Shown: one piece after another, positions 1-5,565 of the stretch | Position numbering within the stretch: the stretch's first letter is position 1 | How the letters are laid out: the number at the start of each line of letters is the position of its first letter | DNA from: Zetaproteobacteria bacterium | GTDB lineage: Bacteria > Pseudomonadota > Alphaproteobacteria > Micavibrionales > Micavibrionaceae | Reading direction: 5' to 3' | Length of the DNA: 7,064 nt | NCBI GenBank assembly: GCA_002747015.1 | Contig: NVXI01000001.1 | Location: forward strand, 120,821 to 127,884 | Translations under genes and position numbers: made by a program | The notes under the pieces: model-generated | What the model was told of the DNA's origin: nothing | Database searches by the model: none | Seen by the model: only the letters and a program-made list of their open reading frames with translations

Positions 1-91
1 AGAAGCTGCGGAAGCGGAAGCCAAGGATGCTGCGAAAGCAGCCGCAGATGCTCCTGCTGAAGATACAAAAGAAGAAAAGGCGGCTGAATAA
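1..91 (+). CDS. rpsP: 30S ribosomal protein S16, C-terminal tail (5' partial)
   Basis: An open frame enters from the left edge (base 1 is the last base of a codon) and ends at TAA 89-91. It encodes 29 visible residues, almost all Ala, Glu, Lys and Asp, ending EEKAAE. No folded S16 core is inside the window, so the name rests on context: rpsP normally stands directly before rimM, trmD and rplS, and alphaproteobacterial S16 proteins often carry a long acidic/alanine-rich C-terminal extension of this kind. S16 is a small-subunit protein needed for 30S assembly, which fits its pairing with RimM. The gap to rimM is only 28 bp, with no terminator, so the genes are probably co-transcribed. A different protein with a low-complexity tail cannot be excluded from these residues alone. 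Confidence 0.75.
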   Translation, partial: EAAEAEAKDAAKAAADAPAEDTKEEKAAE

Positions 92-119
92 GTTAACCCT
101 TATTCGACACATATAAATC

Positions 120-647
120 ATGACCAGCCCTGAAAAAGACATCACTGATAAGCGTATTTGCATAGGCAAAATATCCTCTTCACATGGTGTAAAAGGGCTG
201 GTTAAAATCATACCTTTTTGTGAGGATACAAACCTCCTAAACGGCATTCTGTACACTGATAAAACGGGCGATGATACGCTCAATATCACACTAAAAAACT
301 CTTTAGGTAAATCCATTTTGGCGCACATTGATGGTGTAACGTCACCGGAACAAGCCAAACTACTGAAATGTTCCCTATTTGTTCCACGTGAAGCATTGCC
401 CGATATTGACAACAATGACGAGTTTTATATCGAAGATCTTGCCCATTTGGATGTACTAAATCCCGATGGTGAGAAAATCGGCACTGTTATTACAGTGCAA
501 AATTACGGCGCAGGTGATTTGTTGGAAATTAAACCAAAATCAGGTGCATCATTCTTCGTCCCATTTCAGGATGAATATGTCCGCGATATAAACCTTGATG
601 AAAAATATGTTACCGTTGAGAATGCAGAACATTTTATCATTGAATAA
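120..647 (+). CDS. rimM: Ribosome maturation factor RimM
   Basis: The product (175 aa) is a cytoplasmic 30S assembly factor that binds near S19 and helps mature the 16S 3' domain. The N-terminal RimM beta-barrel opens with ICIGKISSSHGVKGLVKI (about residues 13-30), the family signature of a glycine-rich start followed by GxxG. The segment TSPEQAKLLKCSLFVPR (about 74-90) closes that domain. The C-terminal PRC-barrel-like domain starts at EFYIEDL (101-107) and contains GTVITVQNYGAGDLLEI (about 121-137) and FVPF (146-149). Length is normal for the family. ATG 120 is the only reasonable start, but no clear Shine-Dalgarno precedes it, so translation may depend on coupling to rpsP 28 bp upstream. 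It is followed after 18 bp by trmD, in the conserved order. Confidence 0.95.
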   Translation: MTSPEKDITDKRICIGKISSSHGVKGLVKIIPFCEDTNLLNGILYTDKTGDDTLNITLKNSLGKSILAHIDGVTSPEQAKLLKCSLFVPREALPDIDNNDEFYIEDLAHLDVLNPDGEKIGTVITVQNYGAGDLLEIKPKSGASFFVPFQDEYVRDINLDEKYVTVENAEHFIIE

Positions 648-665
648 TGGTGCAGGTATAGCGAT

Positions 666-1388
666 TTGAAAAACTCTAATTGGCACGTGAATCTACTAAC
701 CCTATTCCCTGAAATGTTTCCGGGCAGCCTCGGGCAATCCCTAAGCGGAAAAGCGTTAGACAAAAATCTATGGTCATATTCTTGCGTTGATATTCGTGAC
801 TTTGGAACAGGCACACATAGGTGCGTTGATGACACACCATTTGGCGGCGGCGCAGGCATGGTTATGCGCCCTGACGTGATAGAAAGCGCCCTACTCTCAA
901 TCCCAGATAAAGAACAAGGGCGTAGAATCTATATGAGTCCCCGCGGAGAACCGTTAACGCAAAGCTTGGTGCAAGAGCTTTCCTGCGAACCATCACTCAC
1001 AATTCTATGTGGCCGCTATGAGGGCGTAGACCAACGTGTTTTAGATACATATAAATTCGAAGAAATCAGTATCGGGGACTATGTCCTCTCGGGTGGAGAG
1101 CCAGCAGCGATAATTCTTATGGACACCTGTATCCGTTTACTAGACGGGGTTATGGGCAATAACGCAACACCAGACGAAGAAAGTTTCTCCAACGGTCTTT
1201 TAGAATACCCACACTATACCCGCCCCGCACAATGGACAAGCGCATCGGGCAAAAAACACATCGCTCCAGAGATCCTTACATCCGGCCATCACAAAAACAT
1301 TCAGGATTGGAGGCAAAATCAATCGGAAAGCCTGACGCAGCAACGCCGCCCCGATATTTGGGAATGCTATGAAAAGAGTAAAAAATAG
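666..1388 (+). CDS. trmD: tRNA (guanine37-N1)-methyltransferase TrmD
   Basis: TrmD (240 aa) transfers a methyl group from S-adenosylmethionine to N1 of G37 in tRNA, preventing +1 frameshifting. It is a SPOUT enzyme with a trefoil knot. Visible motifs are LLTLFPEMFPG (10-20), FGGGAGMVMRPD (59-70), MSPRGEPL (90-97), CGRYEGVDQR (115-124), SIGDYVLSGGEPAA (135-148), ESFSNGLLEYPHYTRP (172-187) and LTSGHHKNIQDWR (204-216). The start is TTG 666: in-frame codons between the rimM stop and this TTG include no ATG or GTG, and AGG at 654-656 is well spaced from it. The next option, GTG 687, would cut into the first strand. The position I align from memory with catalytic Asp169 of the H. influenzae enzyme is Glu172 here, which I believe is common in alphaproteobacteria. 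Confidence 0.96.
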   Translation: MKNSNWHVNLLTLFPEMFPGSLGQSLSGKALDKNLWSYSCVDIRDFGTGTHRCVDDTPFGGGAGMVMRPDVIESALLSIPDKEQGRRIYMSPRGEPLTQSLVQELSCEPSLTILCGRYEGVDQRVLDTYKFEEISIGDYVLSGGEPAAIILMDTCIRLLDGVMGNNATPDEESFSNGLLEYPHYTRPAQWTSASGKKHIAPEILTSGHHKNIQDWRQNQSESLTQQRRPDIWECYEKSKK

Positions 1389-1389
1389 C

Positions 1390-1416
1390 TTGTTTTTTAT
1401 GTCTTAATGCTATAAA
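1390..1416 (+). promoter_or_regulatory. Candidate extended -10 promoter for rplS
   Basis: TTGTTT (1390-1395) and TATAAA (1411-1416) are separated by 15 bp. The spacer is short, but TG at 1408-1409 gives an extended -10 element (TGC-TATAAA), which can compensate. It lies directly after the trmD stop and would start transcription near 1423, leaving a leader of about 120 nt before rplS. This would let rplS be made independently of rimM-trmD. It is a pattern match only. Confidence 0.4.
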
Positions 1417-1422
1417 AAGGGC

Positions 1423-1543
1423 GCGAATTGGAGAAATCCACCAAAAAAGAAAATGGAACCGCCGGTAGGTTTGTTTAACTTAGGTCAAATAAGCATATTC
1501 GAAATCGGGTTCTGATAAAGGATTAAAGAAAAGGTACAAACCA
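1423..1543 (+). promoter_or_regulatory. Putative structured 5' leader of rplS
   Basis: This non-coding stretch of about 120 nt lies between the predicted rplS promoter and its ATG. It holds a small TGGA-GAAA-TCCA hairpin with a GNRA tetraloop (1429-1440), a GAACC/GGTTC pairing (1456-1460 with 1508-1512), and a longer-range perfect 7-nt complement. In the last, GGTTTGT (1468-1474) can pair with ACAAACC (1536-1542), which sits between the AAGG ribosome-binding site (1531-1534) and the start codon. Pairing there would hinder initiation, so autogenous control by L19 is possible. L19 leaders are known in Firmicutes, but I do not recognise this as a described family. Confidence 0.3.
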
Positions 1544-1969
1544 ATGAATATACTACAAAAATTTGAAGCTAAGCAGCTCGCAGAACTTCAGTCTAAAAAA
1601 GAAATTCCAAATTTTGGCCCAGGTGACACTGTCAGAGTAAATGTGAAAATCAAAGAAGGTACGCGTGAGCGTATTCAGGCCTACGAAGGTGTGTGTATTT
1701 CACGCGAAGGCGGCAGTGTAAATGAAAGTTTTACAGTTCGTAAAATCAGCTACGGCGAGGGCGTGGAACGTGTGTTCCCACTTTGGAGTACGCGCATTGA
1801 TTCAATCGAACTTATCCGTCGTGGTTCTGTTCGACGCGCTAAACTTTACTATCTACGTGAACTTCGCGGTAAGAAAGCGCGTATCTCCGAGCGCACAAGC
1901 GGACACGGCATCGATAAGACCGTTGATAAAAAAGACAAAAAAAGCAAGAAAGCAGCAGCAAAAAAATAA
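1544..1969 (+). CDS. rplS: 50S ribosomal protein L19
   Basis: L19 lies at the 30S-50S interface. The 141-aa product carries the family core in order: [16 protein letters not shown] (about 24-39), [15 protein letters not shown] (about 43-57), [20 protein letters not shown] (61-80) and the near-invariant [20 protein letters not shown] (91-110). After about residue 117 there is a Lys/Ala-rich extension ending [10 protein letters not shown], longer than the roughly 115-residue E. coli protein and typical of several alphaproteobacteria. ATG 1544 is supported by AAGG at 1531-1534. It is separated from trmD by 155 bp with its own candidate promoter and leader, and is followed by an intrinsic terminator, so it ends the translation operon. 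Confidence 0.97.
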   Translation: MNILQKFEAKQLAELQSKKEIPNFGPGDTVRVNVKIKEGTRERIQAYEGVCISREGGSVNESFTVRKISYGEGVERVFPLWSTRIDSIELIRRGSVRRAKLYYLRELRGKKARISERTSGHGIDKTVDKKDKKSKKAAAKK

Positions 1970-1998
1970 TTGCTTCACATTCTTGAATATTTTAAACC

Positions 1999-2026
1999 AG
2001 AGCCCTTTATGTAAGGGCTCTTTTTA
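1999..2026 (+). terminator. Rho-independent terminator after rplS
   Basis: AGAGCCCTT (1999-2007) and AAGGGCTCT (2013-2021) form a perfect 9-bp stem around the loop TATGT, followed at once by a T run (2021-2025). It lies 29 bp after the rplS stop and separates the ribosomal operon from the leucine operon. Confidence 0.92.
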
Positions 2027-2037
2027 TATGCTTTCAC

Positions 2038-2067
2038 TTGATTTCATGTTCATATATTGTTTATTAC
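2038..2067 (+). promoter_or_regulatory. Candidate promoter of the leuC operon
   Basis: TTGATT (2038-2043) and TATTAC (2062-2067) are separated by 18 bp, each matching four of six sigma70 consensus bases. The site lies between the rplS terminator and leuC, where a promoter is required, and would leave a leader of about 40 nt. The surroundings are AT-rich, so alternative hexamers exist. Confidence 0.4.
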
Positions 2068-2073
2068 TAAACA
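2058..2073. promoter_or_regulatory. Inverted repeat overlapping the leuC -10 element (candidate operator)
   Basis: TGTTTA (2058-2063) and TAAACA (2068-2073) are perfect reverse complements around TTAC, giving a 16-bp dyad. It covers the predicted -10 hexamer, a classic location for a repressor site. No copy was noticed elsewhere in the window, and the regulator is unknown. An AT-rich dyad of this size can also arise by chance. Confidence 0.35.
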
Positions 2074-2115
2074 TCTCTGTAGCAATAAATTAAAAATCAA
2101 AAAACGAGTACACGC

Positions 2116-3516
2116 ATGACACCACGCACCTTATATCAAAAAATTTGGGACGATCACATTATTGAGCAAAGCGATGATGGCACATGTCTGATCTATATCG
2201 ATCGCCACCTTGTGCATGAAGTGACATCACCACAAGCCTTTGAAGGCCTACGCATGTCCTCTCGCCAAGTCAGAAAGCCAGAAAACACTTTGGCCGTTAT
2301 GGATCATAATGTACCAACAACTGACCGATCAAGACCAATTGTAGAAAAAGAGAGCCGTATTCAAATCGACACGCTACGCCATAATTGTGAAGAATTCGGC
2401 GTTCAGCTTTTCGACCTTCTCGATAGTCGTCAAGGTATCGTCCACATTATCGGGCCAGAGCAAGGGTTCACCCAACCAGGCATGACCATTGTCTGCGGCG
2501 ACAGCCACACATCCACACATGGCGCGTTCGGCGCACTTGCCTTTGGTATTGGGACATCTGAAGTCGAACATGTTCTCGCAACACAAACCTTAATCCAAAG
2601 CCCTGCAAAGAACATGCGCATAACCGTCAATGGTGACTTACCCCTTGGTATAACGGCCAAAGACATGATTCTGGTTATCATCGGTGAAATGGGAACGGCT
2701 GGTGGTACTGGCCATGTTATCGAATATCATGGTAATGCGTTTAAGGCCCTGTCTATGGAAGGACGCATGACGGTGTGTAACATGTCGATTGAAGGTGGCG
2801 CGCGCGCAGGTATAATCGCACCTGATGAAACAACCTTCGCCTATCTGAAAGGCCGCCCAAGAGCACCAAAAGGCGCGGACTGGGATAAGGCCGTTGCATA
2901 CTGGAAAACATTATTCTCTGATGAAGGTGCGTTCTACGACAAGGAAATAGTCATTGATGCGACGCGTATATCCCCGACGCTCACATGGGGGACAACCCCC
3001 GAAGATGTTGTGTCGATCACCGGCGTCGTTCCCTCCCCCTCGGACTTCGATGATCCCAACAAACAAGAATCAGTTAAACGTATGCTGAAATATATGGGCT
3101 TAACCGCCGGCACAAGAATGCAGGATATCACGATTGATAAAGTTTTTGTTGGGTCCTGTACCAATGGGCGGATCGAAGATTTACGCGAAGTCGCCGCAAT
3201 TGCCAAAGGCAAAAAAGTCGCCGACAGTGTCGATGCCATGATTGTACCCGGCTCTGGCCTTGTTAAAGCCCAAGCCGAAGCCGAAGGCATTGCCGATATT
3301 CTGATTGAGGCAGGATTTGATTGGCGTGAACCAGGATGTTCAATGTGCCTAGGCATGAATCCGGATCAACTAAAACCGGGAGAGCGATGTGCCTCTACCT
3401 CAAACCGTAATTTTGAAGGTCGCCAAGGACGCGGAGGACGTACACACCTACTAAGCCCCGCAATGGCCGCCGCCGCCGCAATCACTGGAAAGTTGACCGA
3501 TGTTCGGGAACTGTAA
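2116..3516 (+). CDS. leuC: 3-isopropylmalate dehydratase, large subunit
   Basis: LeuC is the [4Fe-4S] catalytic subunit of isopropylmalate isomerase in leucine biosynthesis and acts with LeuD in the cytoplasm. The 466 residues equal the usual bacterial LeuC length. Aconitase-superfamily motifs are intact: [11 protein letters not shown] (61-71), [20 protein letters not shown] (127-146), [15 protein letters not shown] (343-357), [10 protein letters not shown] (408-417) and [20 protein letters not shown] (429-448). The cluster ligands are Cys348, Cys408 and Cys411. ATG 2116 gives the normal N-terminus ([14 protein letters not shown]) with a weak GAG upstream. The gene is first in the operon after a candidate promoter. 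Its last 17 bp overlap the HD-domain gene, and its partner leuD begins only 1439 bp after its stop. Confidence 0.98.
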   Translation: MTPRTLYQKIWDDHIIEQSDDGTCLIYIDRHLVHEVTSPQAFEGLRMSSRQVRKPENTLAVMDHNVPTTDRSRPIVEKESRIQIDTLRHNCEEFGVQLFDLLDSRQGIVHIIGPEQGFTQPGMTIVCGDSHTSTHGAFGALAFGIGTSEVEHVLATQTLIQSPAKNMRITVNGDLPLGITAKDMILVIIGEMGTAGGTGHVIEYHGNAFKALSMEGRMTVCNMSIEGGARAGIIAPDETTFAYLKGRPRAPKGADWDKAVAYWKTLFSDEGAFYDKEIVIDATRISPTLTWGTTPEDVVSITGVVPSPSDFDDPNKQESVKRMLKYMGLTAGTRMQDITIDKVFVGSCTNGRIEDLREVAAIAKGKKVADSVDAMIVPGSGLVKAQAEAEGIADILIEAGFDWREPGCSMCLGMNPDQLKPGERCASTSNRNFEGRQGRGGRTHLLSPAMAAAAAITGKLTDVREL

Positions 3517-4195
3517 GAACAAAGACTGGCCGGATTCCTTTGACTTTAACACGGATGAAATTTGCCAAACGGTTTTCAAACCATTCATAGAAAATGAAAT
3601 GGCACAGCTAAAAGCTTATGATCAAGAACGCCCAGACGATATCACCTATATTTTCCATGAACACGCACAACGCGTCGCAGATAACATGAAAAAAACTTGC
3701 CTGCATATCGGGCTAGATGAGGTTATCGCCAATAATATGTATTGGGCAATCCTGCCCCATGATATTGGCAAGAAGAACCTGCCGCTTGATATCTGGGACA
3801 CAGAAGAAAAACCACAAGACAGCCTTAAAAAATATCGCCGCACACATACATTGTTGGGCGCACAAATTGTACAGGAATATTTCCCCGATATAGATCACCC
3901 CTTCAAAGACCTTCTGATCGATGTCATGGCAAACCATCACGAACAAATTGACGGCAACGGTACACACGGCGTTACGGGGGATATGCTCTCCCTACCCGTA
4001 CGCCTATCCGCAATTGTCGAGGCCTATGACGGATGGCGCATCTGGCGTCCACATTTCGAGGATCGGGATATCTCCCCCCCCGCAGTGTTAGAACGCATGC
4101 GCGCAGAAAAAGGCGCAGAAATTTTCGATATGGATTTGTTCGAATCCTTTGCAGAAATGAAAATGATGGAATATAAAAGTAGCTTAAGTATTTAA
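3500..4195 (+). CDS. HD-GYP-like metal-dependent phosphohydrolase (GYP motif degenerate)
   Basis: The product (231 aa) is a stand-alone HD domain with no signal peptide or membrane segment, so probably cytoplasmic. In HD-GYP order it shows HEHAQRVA (53-60, His55), [11 protein letters not shown] (85-95, His87/Asp88, Lys91), HTLLG (116-120), [10 protein letters not shown] (145-154, His146/His147) and [12 protein letters not shown] (168-179, Asp177). These match the predicted metal ligands of HD-GYP phosphodiesterases. The GYP tripeptide that should follow DGxG is THG here (155-157), so c-di-GMP cleavage cannot be assumed; another phosphoester or nucleotide substrate is equally possible. ATG 3500 lies inside the leuC end (17-bp overlap) with GGAAAG about 8 nt upstream, implying translational coupling. 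The alternative ATG 3599 lacks a ribosome-binding site. An uninterrupted run of eight C (4074-4081) lies at codons 192-194. The function and its link to leucine synthesis are unknown. Confidence 0.85.
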   Translation: MFGNCKNKDWPDSFDFNTDEICQTVFKPFIENEMAQLKAYDQERPDDITYIFHEHAQRVADNMKKTCLHIGLDEVIANNMYWAILPHDIGKKNLPLDIWDTEEKPQDSLKKYRRTHTLLGAQIVQEYFPDIDHPFKDLLIDVMANHHEQIDGNGTHGVTGDMLSLPVRLSAIVEAYDGWRIWRPHFEDRDISPPAVLERMRAEKGAEIFDMDLFESFAEMKMMEYKSSLSI

Positions 4196-4226
4196 GGATA
4201 AAGAATAATGAACGCGTTCACAAAAC
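4196..4226 (+). repeat. Direct repeat copy 1: RBS and first codons of the membrane-protein gene
   Basis: These 31 nt match 4944-4974 with only three mismatches at a constant offset of 748 bp. The first 15 nt (GGATAAAGAATAATG, ribosome-binding region plus ATG) are identical, as are the last ten (TTCACAAAAC). The encoded starts are MNAFTK here and MEAFTK in LeuD. Since MxxFTK is the usual LeuD N-terminus, this copy appears to derive from leuD. Confidence 0.85.
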
Positions 4227-4939
4227 GACCAAATTCAATGCGCCTATTTCTAGGTGTAATAATCTGTATTTTTGCAGGCGCTCTATTCATTAGCAGCCCA
4301 TCCTATGCAGATGAAAAACACGCTCCGATATCAAAAGAAAGCTTCCTTAAGGCATGGAAAGCGCATCAAAAAAATCTGCCAACAACGGTTACATTTGAAA
4401 AAACGGATGAGCCAAATACATACATATATGAAACAACCCTATTCCCGTATAAAGGAAAGCTGAAAATATTAAATGTCGTGGTCGATAAAGCCCTCGATTA
4501 TTACTACGATTATGATCTAGATTCAGAAGATATGCTCAAAGGTCTTGTTGAAATAGAATTTACTGATCTACCTGAAAAATTTTATAAAAGACATTCTTAC
4601 AGCCTTAATCTTTGGGAAAGACAAAACTATCTATTTTATGTTGATAACCGTTGGATGAGTATAGACCAATGGCGTAAATTTGAAGCCGCAAAAGAAATGG
4701 AAACATCCCCTGCCCCCCGTGCCACGGAGTCAGAGGACAAAAAAGACCTGATAGTATTAATATCATTTGCTATTTTCCTGTGCATTTGGCTTTTCGCAAT
4801 ATTGAGAACTAAAAAAGCATACAAGAAAGCAGATGAATCCATAGAGATTCAAAAACAAGCCTTCAAGCTCGCCGAAGAGTCTCTCACTCTTCAAAAAGAA
4901 CAAACAGATTACCTCCGTCAATTACTTAAAGATAAATAA
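4208..4939 (+). CDS. Unrecognised bitopic membrane protein with periplasmic domain and cytoplasmic coiled coil
   Basis: I do not recognise this 243-aa protein. A signal peptide covers about residues 11-34 (hydrophobic LFLGVIICIFAGALFI, then a likely SYA|DEK cleavage). A predicted periplasmic region of about 140 residues follows, rich in Lys, Asp and aromatics, including a YYYDYDLDSED stretch (98-108). One transmembrane helix (about 181-199) is flanked by KKD on the outside and RTKKAYKK on the inside, so the C-terminus should be cytoplasmic. The tail (about 208-241) looks like a coiled coil, with ESIEIQK (210-216) echoed by ESLTLQK (224-230) at a two-heptad spacing. The start lies in a near-copy of the leuD start. 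Met11 (ATG 4238) begins the signal peptide proper and may be the ancestral start. By eye it is more AT-rich than its neighbours. It lies 12 bp after the HD gene and 16 bp before leuD, so it is in the leu operon. Confidence 0.85.
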   Translation: MNAFTKRPNSMRLFLGVIICIFAGALFISSPSYADEKHAPISKESFLKAWKAHQKNLPTTVTFEKTDEPNTYIYETTLFPYKGKLKILNVVVDKALDYYYDYDLDSEDMLKGLVEIEFTDLPEKFYKRHSYSLNLWERQNYLFYVDNRWMSIDQWRKFEAAKEMETSPAPRATESEDKKDLIVLISFAIFLCIWLFAILRTKKAYKKADESIEIQKQAFKLAEESLTLQKEQTDYLRQLLKDK

Positions 4940-4943
4940 TATT

Positions 4944-4974
4944 GGATAAAGAATAATGGAAGCCTTCACAAAAC
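4944..4974 (+). repeat. Direct repeat copy 2: RBS and first codons of leuD
   Basis: This is the partner of 4196-4226 (28 of 31 nt identical). It spans the leuD ribosome-binding region, ATG 4956 and the codons for EAFTK. As MxxFTK belongs to the LeuD family, this is probably the source copy. The two copies bracket the membrane-protein gene. Confidence 0.85.
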
Positions 4975-5561
4975 TAAGCGCACGCGCTGCACCGCTGGAC
5001 ATGATAAATATTGACACCGATATCATCATTCCAAAACAATTCTTAAAAACGGTAAAGCGTACAGGCCTCGGCGTTAGTGCCTTTTACAATTTGCGCTATG
5101 ACGATCATGGTGCAGAAAATCCGGATTTTATTTTGAACAAACCGGAATATAAAGGCGCAGAAATCCTAATTACAGGCGAAAATTTCGGCTGTGGCTCCTC
5201 ACGTGAACATGCACCTTGGGCGATACTGGATATGGGCATTCGCTGTATCATTTCCAGCAGCTTTGCCGATATATTCTATAACAACAGCTTTAAAAATGGC
5301 ATTTTGCCCATCGAATTGCCAAAAGAACAAGTGGACGCCCTAATGAAGGAAGTCACCGACAATCCAGACGCGATCATCGAAGTTGACTTAGAAAAACAAA
5401 CAATCACACGCGGTAATAAATTCTCATACAGCTTTGATGTCGATCCCTTCCGCAAGCATTGCTTACTGGATGGACTAGACGACATTGCGTTAACGATAGA
5501 AAAAAGCAACGCAATCTCTGAATTTGAAAAAAAACGTAACATCGACAAACCCTGGATATAA
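4956..5561 (+). CDS. leuD: 3-isopropylmalate dehydratase, small subunit
   Basis: LeuD is the swivel-domain subunit that pairs with LeuC to convert 2-isopropylmalate to 3-isopropylmalate. At 201 residues it is of standard length. Motifs are [14 protein letters not shown] (18-31), [17 protein letters not shown] (74-90), [19 protein letters not shown] (101-119) and [13 protein letters not shown] (165-177). ATG 4956 is fixed by the conserved MxxFTK N-terminus and the GGATAAAG sequence before it. Unlike the usual adjacent leuC-leuD arrangement, two unrelated genes separate it from leuC, although it remains on the same apparent transcript. leuB starts 4 bp after its stop. An A8 run (5527-5534) near the 3' end lies where the leuB frame is also open. 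Confidence 0.98.
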   Translation: MEAFTKLSARAAPLDMINIDTDIIIPKQFLKTVKRTGLGVSAFYNLRYDDHGAENPDFILNKPEYKGAEILITGENFGCGSSREHAPWAILDMGIRCIISSSFADIFYNNSFKNGILPIELPKEQVDALMKEVTDNPDAIIEVDLEKQTITRGNKFSYSFDVDPFRKHCLLDGLDDIALTIEKSNAISEFEKKRNIDKPWI

Positions 5562-5565
5562 AAAC

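Noticed and set aside
1379..1399. A/T-only hairpin at the trmD stop as a terminator
   Set aside because: The 7-bp stem (TAAAAAA with TTTTTTA) has no G-C pairs and lacks a proper T tail after a stable stem. It is unlikely to stop transcription.
1471..1499. Second promoter-like pair (TTGTTT, 17 bp, CATATT) before rplS
   Set aside because: It matches consensus less well than the extended -10 at 1408-1416 and sits inside the leader. AT-rich DNA gives many such matches.
1722..2093. Plus-strand open frame running from inside rplS through the terminator
   Set aside because: It overlaps the conserved L19 gene in another frame and crosses a strong intrinsic terminator. Only its last 21 codons were kept as a possible leader peptide.
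3500..4939. The leuC-leuD insert as a mobile element
   Set aside because: There are no terminal inverted repeats, transposase, integrase or tRNA attachment site. The only repeat is the leuD start copy, which brackets one gene only.
5524..5565. Upstream TTG start for leuB adding 14 residues
   Set aside because: It overlaps the leuD end, has no ribosome-binding site, and LeuB proteins normally begin just before the GDGIGPEV strand, matching ATG 5566.
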